64,000 nucleotides of DNA, taken from NCBI GenBank assembly GCA_910583755.1, contig CAJTZO010000008.1:1-64000 (forward strand), given 5' to 3'. Shown in pieces: positions 16,890-26,135 of this stretch (position 1 is its first letter; each line of letters opens with the position of its first letter). A model generated the notes under the pieces. The model saw only the letters and a list, made by a program, of their open reading frames with translations, had not been told where the DNA came from and made no database searches. Origin of the DNA: an uncultured Clostridia bacterium (lineage in GTDB: Bacteria > Bacillota > Clostridia > Lachnospirales > Anaerotignaceae). Position numbers and translations under genes: made by a program.

Positions 16890-17060
16890 AACGGACAAGC
16901 CCTGTTTTCCCTTCAAAAACACGCTTACAAACGAAATAGAATAAAAATTTTCCCTTTCACAAACGGAACAGAGTGAAATACTAGTAGCAAAAACGTCAGT
17001 TTTTTATTAAAAGTTCTTTCGCTTCCTTTCTTTCAAGAAAGGAAGTGGGTTGTTAAGGTC

Positions 17061-17645
17061 TTAAACATTAGCACCGAAAGAGCGGCAAATTGCTTCCAAT
17101 CCACCTTGATAGCCTGACGCAACCGCATTAAATTTCCATTCGCCATTTTTCAAATAAATTTCAGCCACAACGATAGCTGTCTCAATGGAAAATTCTTCCT
17201 CAAGGTCAAATCTTAAAACAGTTTCCCCTACCATATCAGATTCATCCGCCACTCTAGCAATGCGAATATATGCATTAGAAACTTGTCCAAAATTTTGACG
17301 TCTTTTTTCAGCTTCATGAATGGTAACGCAAATTGCAATTTTTTTAATTTCTTTTGGCATTTTGGACAAGTCAATCATAATTACTTCATCATCGCCTTCT
17401 CCTTCACCAGTAAGGTTATCACCGGTATGCACAACAGCACCATCACGACTATTCAAGTTATTATAAAATATAAAATCCTCATCACGCAACAATTTTCCAT
17501 CTTCTCCTAGCATAAATGCTGAAGCGTCTAAGTCAAAATCATAGCCACCATCATAACGGTTTGTATCCCAGCCAAGCCCTACAAGCGCATATTTTAAAGA
17601 CTTGTCTAATGAAATCCTTTGTCCTTTTTGTAAATTAATCGGCAT
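17061..17645 (-). CDS. TerD-family calcium-binding stress protein
   Basis: 194 residues, the usual TerD length. Motifs are LVGLGWDTNRYDGGYDFDLD at the N-terminus, DLDASAFMLGEDGKLL, and the calcium-binding GDNLTGEGEGDDE at about residues 80-92, followed by INLSK-type and NAYIRI strands. TerD proteins belong to tellurite, phage and stress-resistance operons and bind Ca2+ in the cytoplasm. It follows a second TerD paralogue by 20 bases. No TerC, TerB or other ter gene is present here. Confidence 0.93.
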   Translation of the reverse strand: MPINLQKGQRISLDKSLKYALVGLGWDTNRYDGGYDFDLDASAFMLGEDGKLLRDEDFIFYNNLNSRDGAVVHTGDNLTGEGEGDDEVIMIDLSKMPKEIKKIAICVTIHEAEKRRQNFGQVSNAYIRIARVADESDMVGETVLRFDLEEEFSIETAIVVAEIYLKNGEWKFNAVASGYQGGLEAICRSFGANV

Positions 17646-17665
17646 ACATTATCATCCTTTCTATC

Positions 17666-18280
17666 CTAAACATATAATTTTAATAAAGATTGCAATCTAC
17701 TTGCCTCTTTAACACCTTGACCAACTGCATTAAATTTCCACTCGCCATCTTTTCGATAAATTTCACCTACAACAAGCCCTGTCATTTCATTATAGTTTTC
17801 AGACAAATTAAAACGGCAAATTTCACTAGCATGTTCCATGTCCACCAAATGAATATATGCATTACGAATCATACCAAAGTGTTGATTTTTTGTTTTTGCA
17901 TCATAAAGATTTACCACAAAAACCAATCTATGCACATCCGCAGGAATTTTTGATAAATTAACCACGATTTGCTCATCATCACCCTCTCCAGCACCTGTCA
18001 AGTTATCTCCTTGATGGATGATTGCACCACTAGAATGGCGAAGATTTCCAAAATAAACACAATTTTGTTTTGTATCATTACTTACCAATTTCCCATTTGC
18101 ACCACAAAGAATCACAGAAGCATCACAATCGATTGTCTTATTTTTGTTTCCCAAAAGTGAACCTAAAAAACCAGAACTCTGTGGTGCTTCATCCCAACCA
18201 AGCCCTACAAGCACCTGATTTAAACCAGCACCACCTTTTGTCAAATTAATTTTTTGTCCTTTTTGCAAATTAATCGCCAT
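17666..18280 (-). CDS. TerD-family protein (second copy)
   Basis: 204 residues, ATG after GGAGGT. It starts MAINLQKGQKINLTKG and has LVGLGWDEAPQSSG, an insertion with DCDASVILCGANGKL, then GDNLTGAGEGDDE at about residues 95-107, the same acidic Ca2+ motif as the neighbour. It is the first gene of the two-gene terD unit. The paralogues are clearly diverged rather than a recent duplication. Role beyond stress-protein family membership is not known. Confidence 0.92.
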   Translation of the reverse strand: MAINLQKGQKINLTKGGAGLNQVLVGLGWDEAPQSSGFLGSLLGNKNKTIDCDASVILCGANGKLVSNDTKQNCVYFGNLRHSSGAIIHQGDNLTGAGEGDDEQIVVNLSKIPADVHRLVFVVNLYDAKTKNQHFGMIRNAYIHLVDMEHASEICRFNLSENYNEMTGLVVGEIYRKDGEWKFNAVGQGVKEASRLQSLLKLYV

Positions 18281-18434
18281 ACAAACTTACCTCCTTCAAA
18301 GAAACAGATTGCTATATTATTTTCATTACCACAAGCTTCTATGCTTGTTTATTCTACATTAATTTTATAAAATATAATATCATTTGTCAATCTATCCCCT
18401 TTTTCCTGATAAAATAAAAGGATTTATGTATTTA

Positions 18435-18632
18435 TCATAAATCCTTTTCATCATCATATTGTTTGATTCCTTTTTCCAAGCGAAATTTAAAATAAGACAG
18501 CACATGTTCTTGTATTTCTTTCCATTCTTCATAGGGAATTTTTACAATTTTGTTTTCGTAGTTTAATGTAACGCCTTCCCTCTCGTCAATAGAAATAACA
18601 TCACAATTTTCATTCAAATAAATATGTAGCAT
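18435..18632 (-). CDS. Small hypothetical protein, 65 residues
   Basis: ATG with AGGAGGGG upstream, which supports translation. The protein is acidic and soluble (MLHIYLNENCDVISIDEREG, then KIPYEEWKEIQEHVLSYFKF). I recognise no domain. A weak hairpin follows its stop. It stands alone between sstT and the terD unit, on their strand. Confidence 0.55.
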   Translation of the reverse strand: MLHIYLNENCDVISIDEREGVTLNYENKIVKIPYEEWKEIQEHVLSYFKFRLEKGIKQYDDEKDL

Positions 18633-18727
18633 AACAAAGTCCCCTCCTAATCATATTAATTTTTTTTATTATATACTAATTTCAACTATGATTCAAGACT
18701 TTACTTACCAATATTCTATAAAAAAAT

Positions 18728-18753
18728 ACCCTTATCATTTTTATGATAAGGGT
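18728..18753 (-). terminator. Terminator of sstT
   Basis: An 11-base perfect stem (ACCCTTATCAT / ATGATAAGGGT) with a 4-base loop. The A-run at 18720-18727 is a U-tract on the minus strand. Confidence 0.85.
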
Positions 18754-18782
18754 TTCGCACAACCACAAATAATAAAGTTATT

Positions 18783-20003
18783 TTACCATTTAATTGGTTT
18801 TCCTGCTTTTTTCCATTGTCTGAATTCAGATGCTGCTGTAAACAATGCGTCTGTAGAGGAGTTTAAACCTGTTTCGCAAGAGTCTTGAATAACACCAATA
18901 ATGAAACCAACACCTACTACCTGCATTGCAACATCGCCAGAAATACCAAACAAAGAACAAGCCAAAGGAATCAAAAGCAAAGAACCACCAGCAACACCAG
19001 AAGCACCACAAGCAGAAACTGCTGCTACAACACTTAATATAATTGCTGTTGGAATATCTACTGAAATACCTAATGTATGTACGGTTGCTAAAGTCATAAC
19101 TGTAATGGTAATCGCTGCACCACCCATATTAATGGTTGCTCCCAAAGGAATGGATACAGAGTAATTATCTTCATCTAATCCCAAAGATTCACAAAGTGCC
19201 ATGTTAACAGGGATATTTGCTGCAGAGCTTCTTGTAAAGAATGCAGTGATAAAACTTTCTCTCAAGCATTTGAATACCAATGGATATGGGTTTGTGCCCA
19301 TTGTAACAAATACAATAATTGGATTTACAATAAAAGCAACGATTGCCATAGAGCCTACCAAAACGCCTAATAATTTGCCATAGTCTGCAAAAATACCAAT
19401 ACCGTTTGTAGAAACTGTTGTAAACACTAAGCCAAGAATACCAAATGGAGCCATACTAATAACCCATCTAACAGCCTGTGAAACTGCCTCTGAAAAGTCT
19501 AAAAGTCCCTTTTTTGTTGTTTCAGAAGCTGGCTTTAAAGCCAAACCAAAAATAACTGCCCATGCCAAGATACCAATGTAGTTTGCATTTACAATGGAAC
19601 CAATTGGATTTGCAACGATATTTAATAATAAAGTTTTTAACACTTCCCCAATACCACCAGGTGCTGCATTACCTGTTGCTGCTTCTGGTAATGTCAAAGT
19701 AACTGGGAACAAAAAGCTTGCGATAACAGCAACAACCGCTGCTGCAAAAGTACCAACTAAATAAAGTACAATAACGGTACCCATATTACTCGCGCCACCT
19801 TCTTTATGTTGTGCTAAAGCACTCATAACCAAGAAGAATACTAAGATAGGTGCAACTGCTTTTAAAGCGCTTACAAAAAGGTCGCCTAAAATGCCGATAG
19901 GGCCTGCACTAGGAACTGCAACACCAAGAATAGCACCAATCACCATACCAGCAATAATACGCTTTACTAAACTAATTTTATTCCACTTTTCGAGTATATT
20001 CAT
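18783..20003 (-). CDS. sstT: Serine/threonine:Na+ symporter SstT (DAACS family)
   Basis: 406 residues, ATG after AGGAGGTATAAC. About nine hydrophobic segments with two re-entrant loops. Motifs include SLVKRIIAGMVIGAILGVAVP, AVAPILVFFLVMSALAQHKEG, TRSSAANIPVNMALCESLGL (the serine-rich loop), GATINMGGAAITITVMTLA and VAAVSACGASGVAGGSLLLIPLA. These fit the SstT branch of the glutamate/aspartate transporter fold, importing serine and threonine with Na+. It has its own terminator and a 620-base upstream region with inverted repeats. Confidence 0.93.
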   Translation of the reverse strand: MNILEKWNKISLVKRIIAGMVIGAILGVAVPSAGPIGILGDLFVSALKAVAPILVFFLVMSALAQHKEGGASNMGTVIVLYLVGTFAAAVVAVIASFLFPVTLTLPEAATGNAAPGGIGEVLKTLLLNIVANPIGSIVNANYIGILAWAVIFGLALKPASETTKKGLLDFSEAVSQAVRWVISMAPFGILGLVFTTVSTNGIGIFADYGKLLGVLVGSMAIVAFIVNPIIVFVTMGTNPYPLVFKCLRESFITAFFTRSSAANIPVNMALCESLGLDEDNYSVSIPLGATINMGGAAITITVMTLATVHTLGISVDIPTAIILSVVAAVSACGASGVAGGSLLLIPLACSLFGISGDVAMQVVGVGFIIGVIQDSCETGLNSSTDALFTAASEFRQWKKAGKPIKW

Positions 20004-20626
20004 GTTATACCTCCTATTAAATTTGAAATGGGTTGTACGATAAGGTATGTAACAAATTTTTTATTTTAACAGACAGATACAGTAAAACGGTATAATAATA
20101 AAATATAATTACGTAAAAGAACTGTATTTTCCATTCTGTTGCATCTCTTGCCCCCTTTGTACCATAAAATAATTTGTTACATTATCAAATCTTAATCAAA
20201 ATTTAAGATTTATTTTCTTAATTATATATGATGTTTTTATACAAAGTCAATAGAAAAAGCAAAAAATACGATACAATTTTTTCCTTTTTTTAGTACATAT
20301 GTCTTTCTATTAAAAACATCTATAAAATTCATTAAAAAATTTGCATAAAAAAGGATTATTTTTTGTTTTTCATTTTGATTTTTCTATCAAAAAATACAAA
20401 TAAATTACAATTTTAAAAGTGTTGTTGTGAAACAACAACACTCAGTCTGTCAATATTTAGCCACATCTCCCAACTTTTTTTGAGAAAAAGTTGGACAAAA
20501 AACTTTCATGGAAAAACTAGTATTTTTCCTTATAAAATCAATCTTTTTAGTGAAACATTAGTTTCGCATTAAGGTTCTTTGAGGAGTTTGAGGGCTAGCC
20601 CTCAAGGTTTTTTCTTATTTTTCTAT
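20004..20626 (-). promoter_or_regulatory. sstT upstream region with long-range inverted repeat
   Basis: No gene of normal size is visible. TGTAACAAATT (20048-20058) and its exact complement (20171-20181) could pair across 112 bases in the sstT leader. Between them lies a tiny frame (20109-20144, minus) with a GGGGG-type SD, encoding MQQNGKYSSFT. Further upstream are AT-rich DNA, a hairpin GTGTTGTTGT/ACAACAACAC (20419-20441), and intergenic repeat copy B. A regulatory role is inferred. Confidence 0.35.
20442..20613 (-). repeat. Modular intergenic repeat, copy B
   Basis: Read on the minus strand it begins with AAAACCTTGAGG, the perfect palindrome TTGAGGGCTAGCCCTCAA (20588-20605) and CTCCTCAAAGAACCTTAA as in copy A. 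It continues with TTTATAAGGAAAAAT-ACTAGTTTTTCC as in copy C, and ends with TTGACAGACTGAG as in copy A. Confidence 0.65.
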
Positions 20627-21502
20627 TTATTTAATTGTTTGTAGTGCCTTTTGAAGTTCTTCAATATGCTTTTCATACAAATTTTCTTGTCCTGTAATAG
20701 CACAAACATAATAATAATTTTCTGTTTGAGCATATACAAAAAATGCTTTGGAAACAACTCCATTTTCTTCTACTCTAATTTCATCTGCTCCTATCACATC
20801 CATATTATTTAACACCATATTTTTAGGTGTCACACTTCCCATAGCATATATCACATAGTATGCACTGTCCTGGTTAAATTTCGCAAATTCTTCTACTGTT
20901 TCAATTCCTGATTCTTTTAATTCTTCTTTTTTAAAATTAGAAATTAAAACACTTAATTCTCCTTCTGTAGAATCTACAATAATGGTATTTTCTAATTCTG
21001 AATATTCTTCTTTCCAATTTTCACCGGGCAACGTGATACTATAACTTTTATCCTTACTGGTATATGTTTCAGATACCTTTGCTTTTTCTGTCAAAGCAAT
21101 CGTTTTTGTTTCCTTATCCCAAACCACATTTAAACCCAATTGTTCTCCCACAAATCGTAATGGTACAAAAACACGCCCATTAACAACCTTCGCTGGCATA
21201 TCTAATAGTATTTCATCCTCATTTTTTTTTGCAACAGTGCTGCCTGCTGGGATTTCTAAAATATCATTTTCTCTTTTTACAATAGCAATTTTAGAAGAAG
21301 GTGACCAAAGCACTTCTGCCCCTATTTTTTCGGCAATGGCTCTCATAGGTACCATTGTTACACCTTCTTCCAAAAATGGCATAGCATCAAATGCTATTTC
21401 ATTTCCCTCATAATTTACTGTAATGTTGTCTTCCGCCCATACTGCTACAAGATTTGTGGATAATGTAAGGCATAATACTATTGTGCTTAAAAACTTTTTC
21501 AT
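20627..21502 (-). CDS. Secreted stalk-domain protein (copper amine oxidase N-terminal-like domain)
   Basis: 291 residues, signal peptide MKKFLSTIVLCLTLSTNLVAVWA. Residues about 28-140 form the copper amine oxidase N-terminal stalk domain: MPFLEEGVTMVPMRAIAEKIG, VLWSPSSKIAIVKR, then GRVFVPLRFVGEQLGLNVVWD and KTIALT. The C-terminal half (about 150-290) is an uncharacterised soluble domain with YSITLPGENWKEEYSELEN. Such stalk domains sit on the cell surface in Clostridia; no oxidase domain is present. It is the last gene before repeat copy B. Specific function unknown. Confidence 0.85.
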   Translation of the reverse strand: MKKFLSTIVLCLTLSTNLVAVWAEDNITVNYEGNEIAFDAMPFLEEGVTMVPMRAIAEKIGAEVLWSPSSKIAIVKRENDILEIPAGSTVAKKNEDEILLDMPAKVVNGRVFVPLRFVGEQLGLNVVWDKETKTIALTEKAKVSETYTSKDKSYSITLPGENWKEEYSELENTIIVDSTEGELSVLISNFKKEELKESGIETVEEFAKFNQDSAYYVIYAMGSVTPKNMVLNNMDVIGADEIRVEENGVVSKAFFVYAQTENYYYVCAITGQENLYEKHIEELQKALQTIK

Positions 21503-21550
21503 AGCATAAAAACCCTCCTTTTATTCACCCCTTTTTTCTTCCCCTTTTAG

Positions 21551-22075
21551 TTATACAATTTTTTTCTTTACTGCATTTTGTTGATATTGTTGATTTTCGT
21601 AGGTTAAAAAAGCATATTGTATTCCATTTTCTTCCTGCATTGGCTGTTGCTCTATCAACTTCCAATGATAATCCTTGTCCAAATTTTTAATATAAGTATC
21701 AGCTACAAAGGTTTGATATACTTTTGTTACATAAGCTCTTTCACAGTAAGGTAAAAACTGTTCATAAATACTGCTCCCACCTACAACAAAAACATATTTT
21801 TTGATATTTTTTGATATTTGTTTTAATACTTCCTGCATATTATGACATACTACCACACCTTCACAAGTATAATGATAGTCATGCGTCATAACAATATTTA
21901 CTCTGTCTGGTAAAGGTTTTCCCTCCGGAAAAGATTCTAAAGTCTTTCTTCCCATAACAATTATATTGCCTGTTGTCATTTTACGAAAACGTTTTAAATC
22001 TGCTGAAATTTTAACTAAAAGTTTTCCATCATTTCCAATTCCCCAATTCTCATCTACCGATACAATTAAATCCAT
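21551..22075 (-). CDS. folA: Dihydrofolate reductase
   Basis: 174 residues, close to the family length. DHFR motifs are visible: MDLIVSVDENWGIGNDGKLL with the substrate loop, FRKMTTGNIIVMGRKTLESFP for NADPH binding, and FVVGGSSIYEQFLPYC. It reduces dihydrofolate with NADPH in the cytoplasm, which is needed because the adjacent ThyA consumes methylene-THF and yields dihydrofolate. It starts 13 bases after the thyA stop, so the two form an operon. Confidence 0.94.
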   Translation of the reverse strand: MDLIVSVDENWGIGNDGKLLVKISADLKRFRKMTTGNIIVMGRKTLESFPEGKPLPDRVNIVMTHDYHYTCEGVVVCHNMQEVLKQISKNIKKYVFVVGGSSIYEQFLPYCERAYVTKVYQTFVADTYIKNLDKDYHWKLIEQQPMQEENGIQYAFLTYENQQYQQNAVKKKIV

Positions 22076-22088
22076 TTTTTCTCCTCCA

Positions 22089-22919
22089 TTATATTGCTAC
22101 TGGTATTTTGCCAATTGATTGTCCATATTCATAATTTTCCACTTCAAAGTCTTCCACTTTAAAATCATAAAAGTTTTTAATTTCTGGGTTTAATGTTACT
22201 TTTGGCGCTTGTTTTGGCTCCCTCTGCAAAAGTTCTGTTACCATAGGAACATGCCTATCATAAATGTGCATGTCCGAAATGACATGAATTAATTCTCCTG
22301 CCTCCAATCCACTGACCTGTGCAAACATCATTAACAAAGCAGAATATTGTACTACATTCCAGTTGTTTGCTGTTAAAGTATCTTGAGAACGTTGGTTTAA
22401 AATTGCATTTAGTTTTTTCCCTGTGACATTAAATGTCATACTATAAGCACAAGGATATAAATTCATACTATGTAAATCATCAAAATTATAAATGTTTGTC
22501 ATAATCCTTCTGCTATAAGGGTTATATTTTAAATCATAAAGCACTCTATCTACTTGGTCAAATTCTCCCTCCGCATATTGATGTTTTATTCCCATTTGAT
22601 AACCATAAGCTTTTCCAATAGAACCATTTTTATCTGCCCATGCATCCCAAATATGGCTATTTAAATCTTTGACATTATTTGATTTTTTTTGCCATATCCA
22701 AAGAATTTCATCAATGGCTGCTTTCCAATTTGTATAGCGTAGTGTCATTAAAGGAAATTCTTCTGACAAATTATAACGATTGACAACACCAAAACTTTTT
22801 ATGGTATAAGCAGGTGTTCCATCTTCCCAATGTGCTCTTACTTTTTCCTGTTCACAAGAATAGCCATTTTGTAATATATTTTTACAGTTTTCTATAAATA
22901 TGTTATCCGCTTTGCTCAT
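22089..22919 (-). CDS. thyA: Thymidylate synthase
   Basis: 276 residues. The catalytic Cys sits in SMNLYPCAYSMTFNV, followed by LNAILNQRSQDTLTANNWNVVQYSALLMMFAQ, with the dUMP-binding Arg/Ser/Asn pattern, and HVISDMHIYDRHV near the C-terminus. The sequence around the active site (Tyr-Pro-Cys-Ala-Tyr) follows a variant seen in Clostridia rather than the Pro-Pro-Cys-His of E. coli. It methylates dUMP to dTMP. First gene of thyA-folA. Confidence 0.93.
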   Translation of the reverse strand: MSKADNIFIENCKNILQNGYSCEQEKVRAHWEDGTPAYTIKSFGVVNRYNLSEEFPLMTLRYTNWKAAIDEILWIWQKKSNNVKDLNSHIWDAWADKNGSIGKAYGYQMGIKHQYAEGEFDQVDRVLYDLKYNPYSRRIMTNIYNFDDLHSMNLYPCAYSMTFNVTGKKLNAILNQRSQDTLTANNWNVVQYSALLMMFAQVSGLEAGELIHVISDMHIYDRHVPMVTELLQREPKQAPKVTLNPEIKNFYDFKVEDFEVENYEYGQSIGKIPVAI

Positions 22920-22970
22920 ACAAGCACCCTTTCTATTTTATAATGTACATTCATTCTACCATGACAAGAA

Positions 22971-23006
22971 CAAAAAAAAAAGAAGTGTTTTTGACACACC
23001 TCTTAA
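22971..23006 (-). terminator. Terminator of the recD2-comF unit
   Basis: Stem AAGAGGTG / CACTTCTT (one G-U pair) on the minus strand, followed by an unusually long U-tract (A-run on the plus strand at about 22973-22982). Confidence 0.75.
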
Positions 23007-23041
23007 ATTTACATAACAAATTTTACCAATTTTTTCTTTAT

Positions 23042-23761
23042 TTATGATTCACTTTCTACAACGGACAAACCATAAAATAATACTTTACTTGCACCATCTT
23101 TATAAAGCACCTTTGCACATTCATTAATGGTTGTACCAGTTGTAAAAATATCGTCTATTAACAATATTGTTTTTCCTTTGATTTCTTCTGCATTTTCGAC
23201 AGCAAAAGCACCTTGTAGATTTTGTTTTCTTTCTTCTGGATTTAACTGACTTTGTGGAATCGTTTCTTTAATTCTTTTTAAGGTATTTGTATATGGCTTT
23301 TTTATCCTTTGTGCAATTACTTTTGTCAACAATTCTGATTGATTAAATCCCCTTAACTTCTGCTTTTTTTGGTGCATAGGAACAGGAATCAATAGCTCTG
23401 TTTGCTTTGCCAGTTCTGGATAATAAGTTAATAAATAATCCCCCATTATTTTTCCTAAAGGTATCGCATCTCTTTTCCAATAATAAAACTTAAAATGTGC
23501 AATACTATCTCTTACATCACTATAAGAAAATACAGCAACTCCCTTTTCAAATACAAAATTTGCTTTTTGGCACCTCTCACAATAAGTTGCATTGGTATAT
23601 AGATTACAACCACACTTTTGACAAACAGTACCTTCTTTCCAAGAAATTGTATTTTCACAAGCAGCGCACATCCTACTTTGTTCACCTATTTTTATCAATT
23701 TACCACATAAAATACAACGAGGAGGATAAAACCATTGCAACAACATATCTAAAAAATGCAT
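23042..23761 (-). CDS. comF: ComF-family phosphoribosyltransferase-like protein
   Basis: 239 residues. Two N-terminal zinc ribbons are seen (CILCGKLIKIGEQSRMCAAC and CQKCGCNLYTNATYCERC), followed by a type I phosphoribosyltransferase domain with LIPVPMHQKKQKLRGFNQSELL and the PRPP loop ILLIDDIFTTGTTINECAKVL. ComF proteins are linked to DNA uptake or recombination; their catalytic role is not settled. It begins 12 bases after recD2 and probably shares its transcript. Confidence 0.9.
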   Translation of the reverse strand: MHFLDMLLQWFYPPRCILCGKLIKIGEQSRMCAACENTISWKEGTVCQKCGCNLYTNATYCERCQKANFVFEKGVAVFSYSDVRDSIAHFKFYYWKRDAIPLGKIMGDYLLTYYPELAKQTELLIPVPMHQKKQKLRGFNQSELLTKVIAQRIKKPYTNTLKRIKETIPQSQLNPEERKQNLQGAFAVENAEEIKGKTILLIDDIFTTGTTINECAKVLYKDGASKVLFYGLSVVESES

Positions 23762-23773
23762 TTTATCCTCCTC

Positions 23774-26017
23774 CTACAAAATCCCATTCATAAAATCATA
23801 TAAATTCTTTAACCGATAGGCTAAGCTAGAATAACGATTAATTTCCCTATTATTTGCCACCATATCATAAATTTTTTGCTCTAACCCTACCAATACAACA
23901 AGTTGTTTTGCTCTTGTTACTGCTGTATAAAGCAAATTTCTTGTCATAAGCATAGGTGGTCCATTGTGTATAGGGATAATGACAACAGGATATTCACTTC
24001 CTTGTGATTTGTGTATGGTAATCGCATAAGCAAGTTCCAATTCTTCTAATTGAGAAAAATCATATTCTACACATTTATCATCATCAAATTTAACTTCTAA
24101 TGTTTCATTTGTCTCATTAATCTCTGTTATCGTTCCTTCATCTCCATTAAAAATGCCGACACCTTCTTCTTTTATCCTTCCCTTTGTAGTATAGATTTTC
24201 CAAACAATATTATAATTATTTTTAATCTGCATTACCTTGTCGCCTTCTCGAAATATCATATTACGAAATGTTTTTTCCTTTTTCTTTTTATCAGCGGGAT
24301 TCAATGCCTCTTGCAGTACTTCATTTAAGTGATAAACTCCAATAGGGCTTTTACGAATCGGTGTTAATACTTGTATATCTTTTACACTGTGGCAATGCAA
24401 AAAGTTTGGTAATCGTTTTATGGTCAATTCCACAATTGCTTTTACAATATCCTCACTATAAGCCCTTCTAACAAAAAAGAAATCTTTTTCCTTTTCATTT
24501 AATACAAGCTGTTGCCCTTGATTAATTCTATGTGCATTCATAATAATTGCACTTTCCTGTGCTTGTCTAAAAATTTGGTTTAACCGTACAACTGGCAATC
24601 TTTCACAAGTAATCAAATCTTTTAGCACATTTCCCGCTCCTACAGAAGGAAGCTGGTCCACATCACCTACCAATATCAATCTTGTTCCAATACTGATTGC
24701 TCTTAAAAGGCTATGCATCAGTGCAATATCTATCATAGAAGATTCATCAATAATAATGACATCCGCATCAATTGGATTCTCCTCATTTTTATCAAATGTT
24801 TGTCGTCTTTTATCTTCATTCACAAAATTAATGCCTAACAACCTATGTATGGTCTGTGCTTCCATACCAGTTGCCTCTGTCATTCTTTTTGCTGCCCTTC
24901 CTGTTGGTGCTGCTAAAATAATTTCATTTTCTTCTTCCTGTAAAATTTGTATCATTGTATTAATGGTTGTTGTCTTACCAGTACCAGGTCCTCCTGTAAT
25001 AATGAGAACCCCATGCGTCATAGCATCTATTACAGCCTGTTTTTGTTGCTCTGCTAATGTAACCCCTGTTTCTTTTTCCACTCTTTTAATACTATTTTTT
25101 ATATTCGCACTATTTTCTTCTTCATATTCCTGCGACAATTCTAATAATTTTTTTGCTACTGCAATTTCTGCATAATAAAAAGGCGTCAAATAAACATATT
25201 GGTTTTCTCCCCTTTGTTCCAACCAAACTTGATTATTGATTTGCATTTCCTTGAGATATTGCTCTATATCAATTTGAAAAAGTTGAAGTAATTCTTCTGT
25301 CTGCTGTTTTAATATCATAAGTGGTAAAAAAACATGACCATTTCCTAAAGCATGATTTAATAGAAACTTAATGCCTGCACAAATCCGATAAGGACTGTCA
25401 AAAGGGATTCCCATAGAGGACGCCATTTTATCCGCCATTTTAAAACCGATTCCAAAAATATCATCTGCAATTCGATAAGGATTACCTTTAACTACTTCAA
25501 AGGTTCTATCCTTATATTTTTTATATATTTTCATGGCAAATGTTGGAGTTACGCCAAAATCTTGTAAAAAAATCATTGCTTTTCTCAGTTCATGTTGCTC
25601 CTGAAATAAAGCATTGATTTGTTGTGCTTTTTCAAAGGTGATTCCTCTAATTTCCACTAATCTTTCTGGTTGTTCTTCTATTATCTGAAAACTTTGCTCC
25701 CCAAACCTTTCCACAATTCTTTTTGCTGTTTTTGTTCCAATCCCCTTGATAACACCAGAAGCTAAATATTTTTCAATGCCTTCTTCTGTTGTAGGAATAG
25801 TTTTTTGATAAGATTGTATTTGAAATTGTTTGCCATAGGTTGCATGGACAGTCCAACGTCCAATAATTTCTACATCTTCTCCTTCATGAATATGTGGAAC
25901 AATTCCAACGCAAGTAATTTCTGTTTCTTCTCCTGAAATGGTAAAAACAGCAAATCCTGTTTCTATACTTTGGAAAATAATATCTTGTATTGTACCATGT
26001 AATGTTTCCTGCTCCAT
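23774..26017 (-). CDS. recD2: RecD2-type ATP-dependent 5'-3' DNA helicase (SF1B)
   Basis: 747 residues. I chose the ATG at 26017, which has AAGGAGGTGA 5 bases upstream; the longer frame would start inside the SD region. Residues 1-75 form an OB-like domain (LHGTIQDIIFQSIETGFAVF), followed by helix-hairpin-helix segments (ASGVIKGIGTKTAKRIVERFG). From about residue 330 comes the helicase core: Walker A GGPGTGKTTTINTMI, Walker B IIIDESSMID, QxxR-type DVDQLPSVGAGNVL, and UvrD-like C-terminal LAYAITIHKSQGSEYPVVI. RecD2 acts in repair without RecBC. Paired with comF. Confidence 0.94.
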   Translation of the reverse strand: MEQETLHGTIQDIIFQSIETGFAVFTISGEETEITCVGIVPHIHEGEDVEIIGRWTVHATYGKQFQIQSYQKTIPTTEEGIEKYLASGVIKGIGTKTAKRIVERFGEQSFQIIEEQPERLVEIRGITFEKAQQINALFQEQHELRKAMIFLQDFGVTPTFAMKIYKKYKDRTFEVVKGNPYRIADDIFGIGFKMADKMASSMGIPFDSPYRICAGIKFLLNHALGNGHVFLPLMILKQQTEELLQLFQIDIEQYLKEMQINNQVWLEQRGENQYVYLTPFYYAEIAVAKKLLELSQEYEEENSANIKNSIKRVEKETGVTLAEQQKQAVIDAMTHGVLIITGGPGTGKTTTINTMIQILQEEENEIILAAPTGRAAKRMTEATGMEAQTIHRLLGINFVNEDKRRQTFDKNEENPIDADVIIIDESSMIDIALMHSLLRAISIGTRLILVGDVDQLPSVGAGNVLKDLITCERLPVVRLNQIFRQAQESAIIMNAHRINQGQQLVLNEKEKDFFFVRRAYSEDIVKAIVELTIKRLPNFLHCHSVKDIQVLTPIRKSPIGVYHLNEVLQEALNPADKKKKEKTFRNMIFREGDKVMQIKNNYNIVWKIYTTKGRIKEEGVGIFNGDEGTITEINETNETLEVKFDDDKCVEYDFSQLEELELAYAITIHKSQGSEYPVVIIPIHNGPPMLMTRNLLYTAVTRAKQLVVLVGLEQKIYDMVANNREINRYSSLAYRLKNLYDFMNGIL

Positions 26018-26092
26018 CGCTTCACCTCCTTTTCTAAAATTTTTTATCATCGTAAATGCAATACATATGTTCTATTGTATCATCTTTTATCA

Positions 26093-26124
26093 AAAAAAAC
26101 ACCCCTGATTTCAAAAATCAAGGG
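26093..26124 (-). terminator. Terminator of metK
   Basis: CCCCTGATTT / AAATCAAGGG stem (one mismatch) read on the minus strand, ending in a run of eight U (A-run at 26092-26099). Confidence 0.8.
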
Positions 26125-26135
26125 CATTTTATCAT

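Larger units (their letters stand above)
16453..17060. other. Gene-free stretch of about 600 bases with hairpins and a possible gene remnant
   Basis: The stretch between metG and the terD pair has no intact gene. It holds a possible decayed reading frame (minus strand, stop at 16572), a strong hairpin at 16856-16889, an AT-rich part with several CAAACG units, and a second perfect hairpin (CTTCCTTTCTT / AAGAAAGGAAG, about 17023-17046) that can end the terD transcript. Confidence 0.5.

Noticed and set aside
16453..17060. T-box leader for metG
   Set aside because: No T-box bulge (TGGNACCGCG) or specifier stem was found upstream of metG; the hairpins there face other roles.
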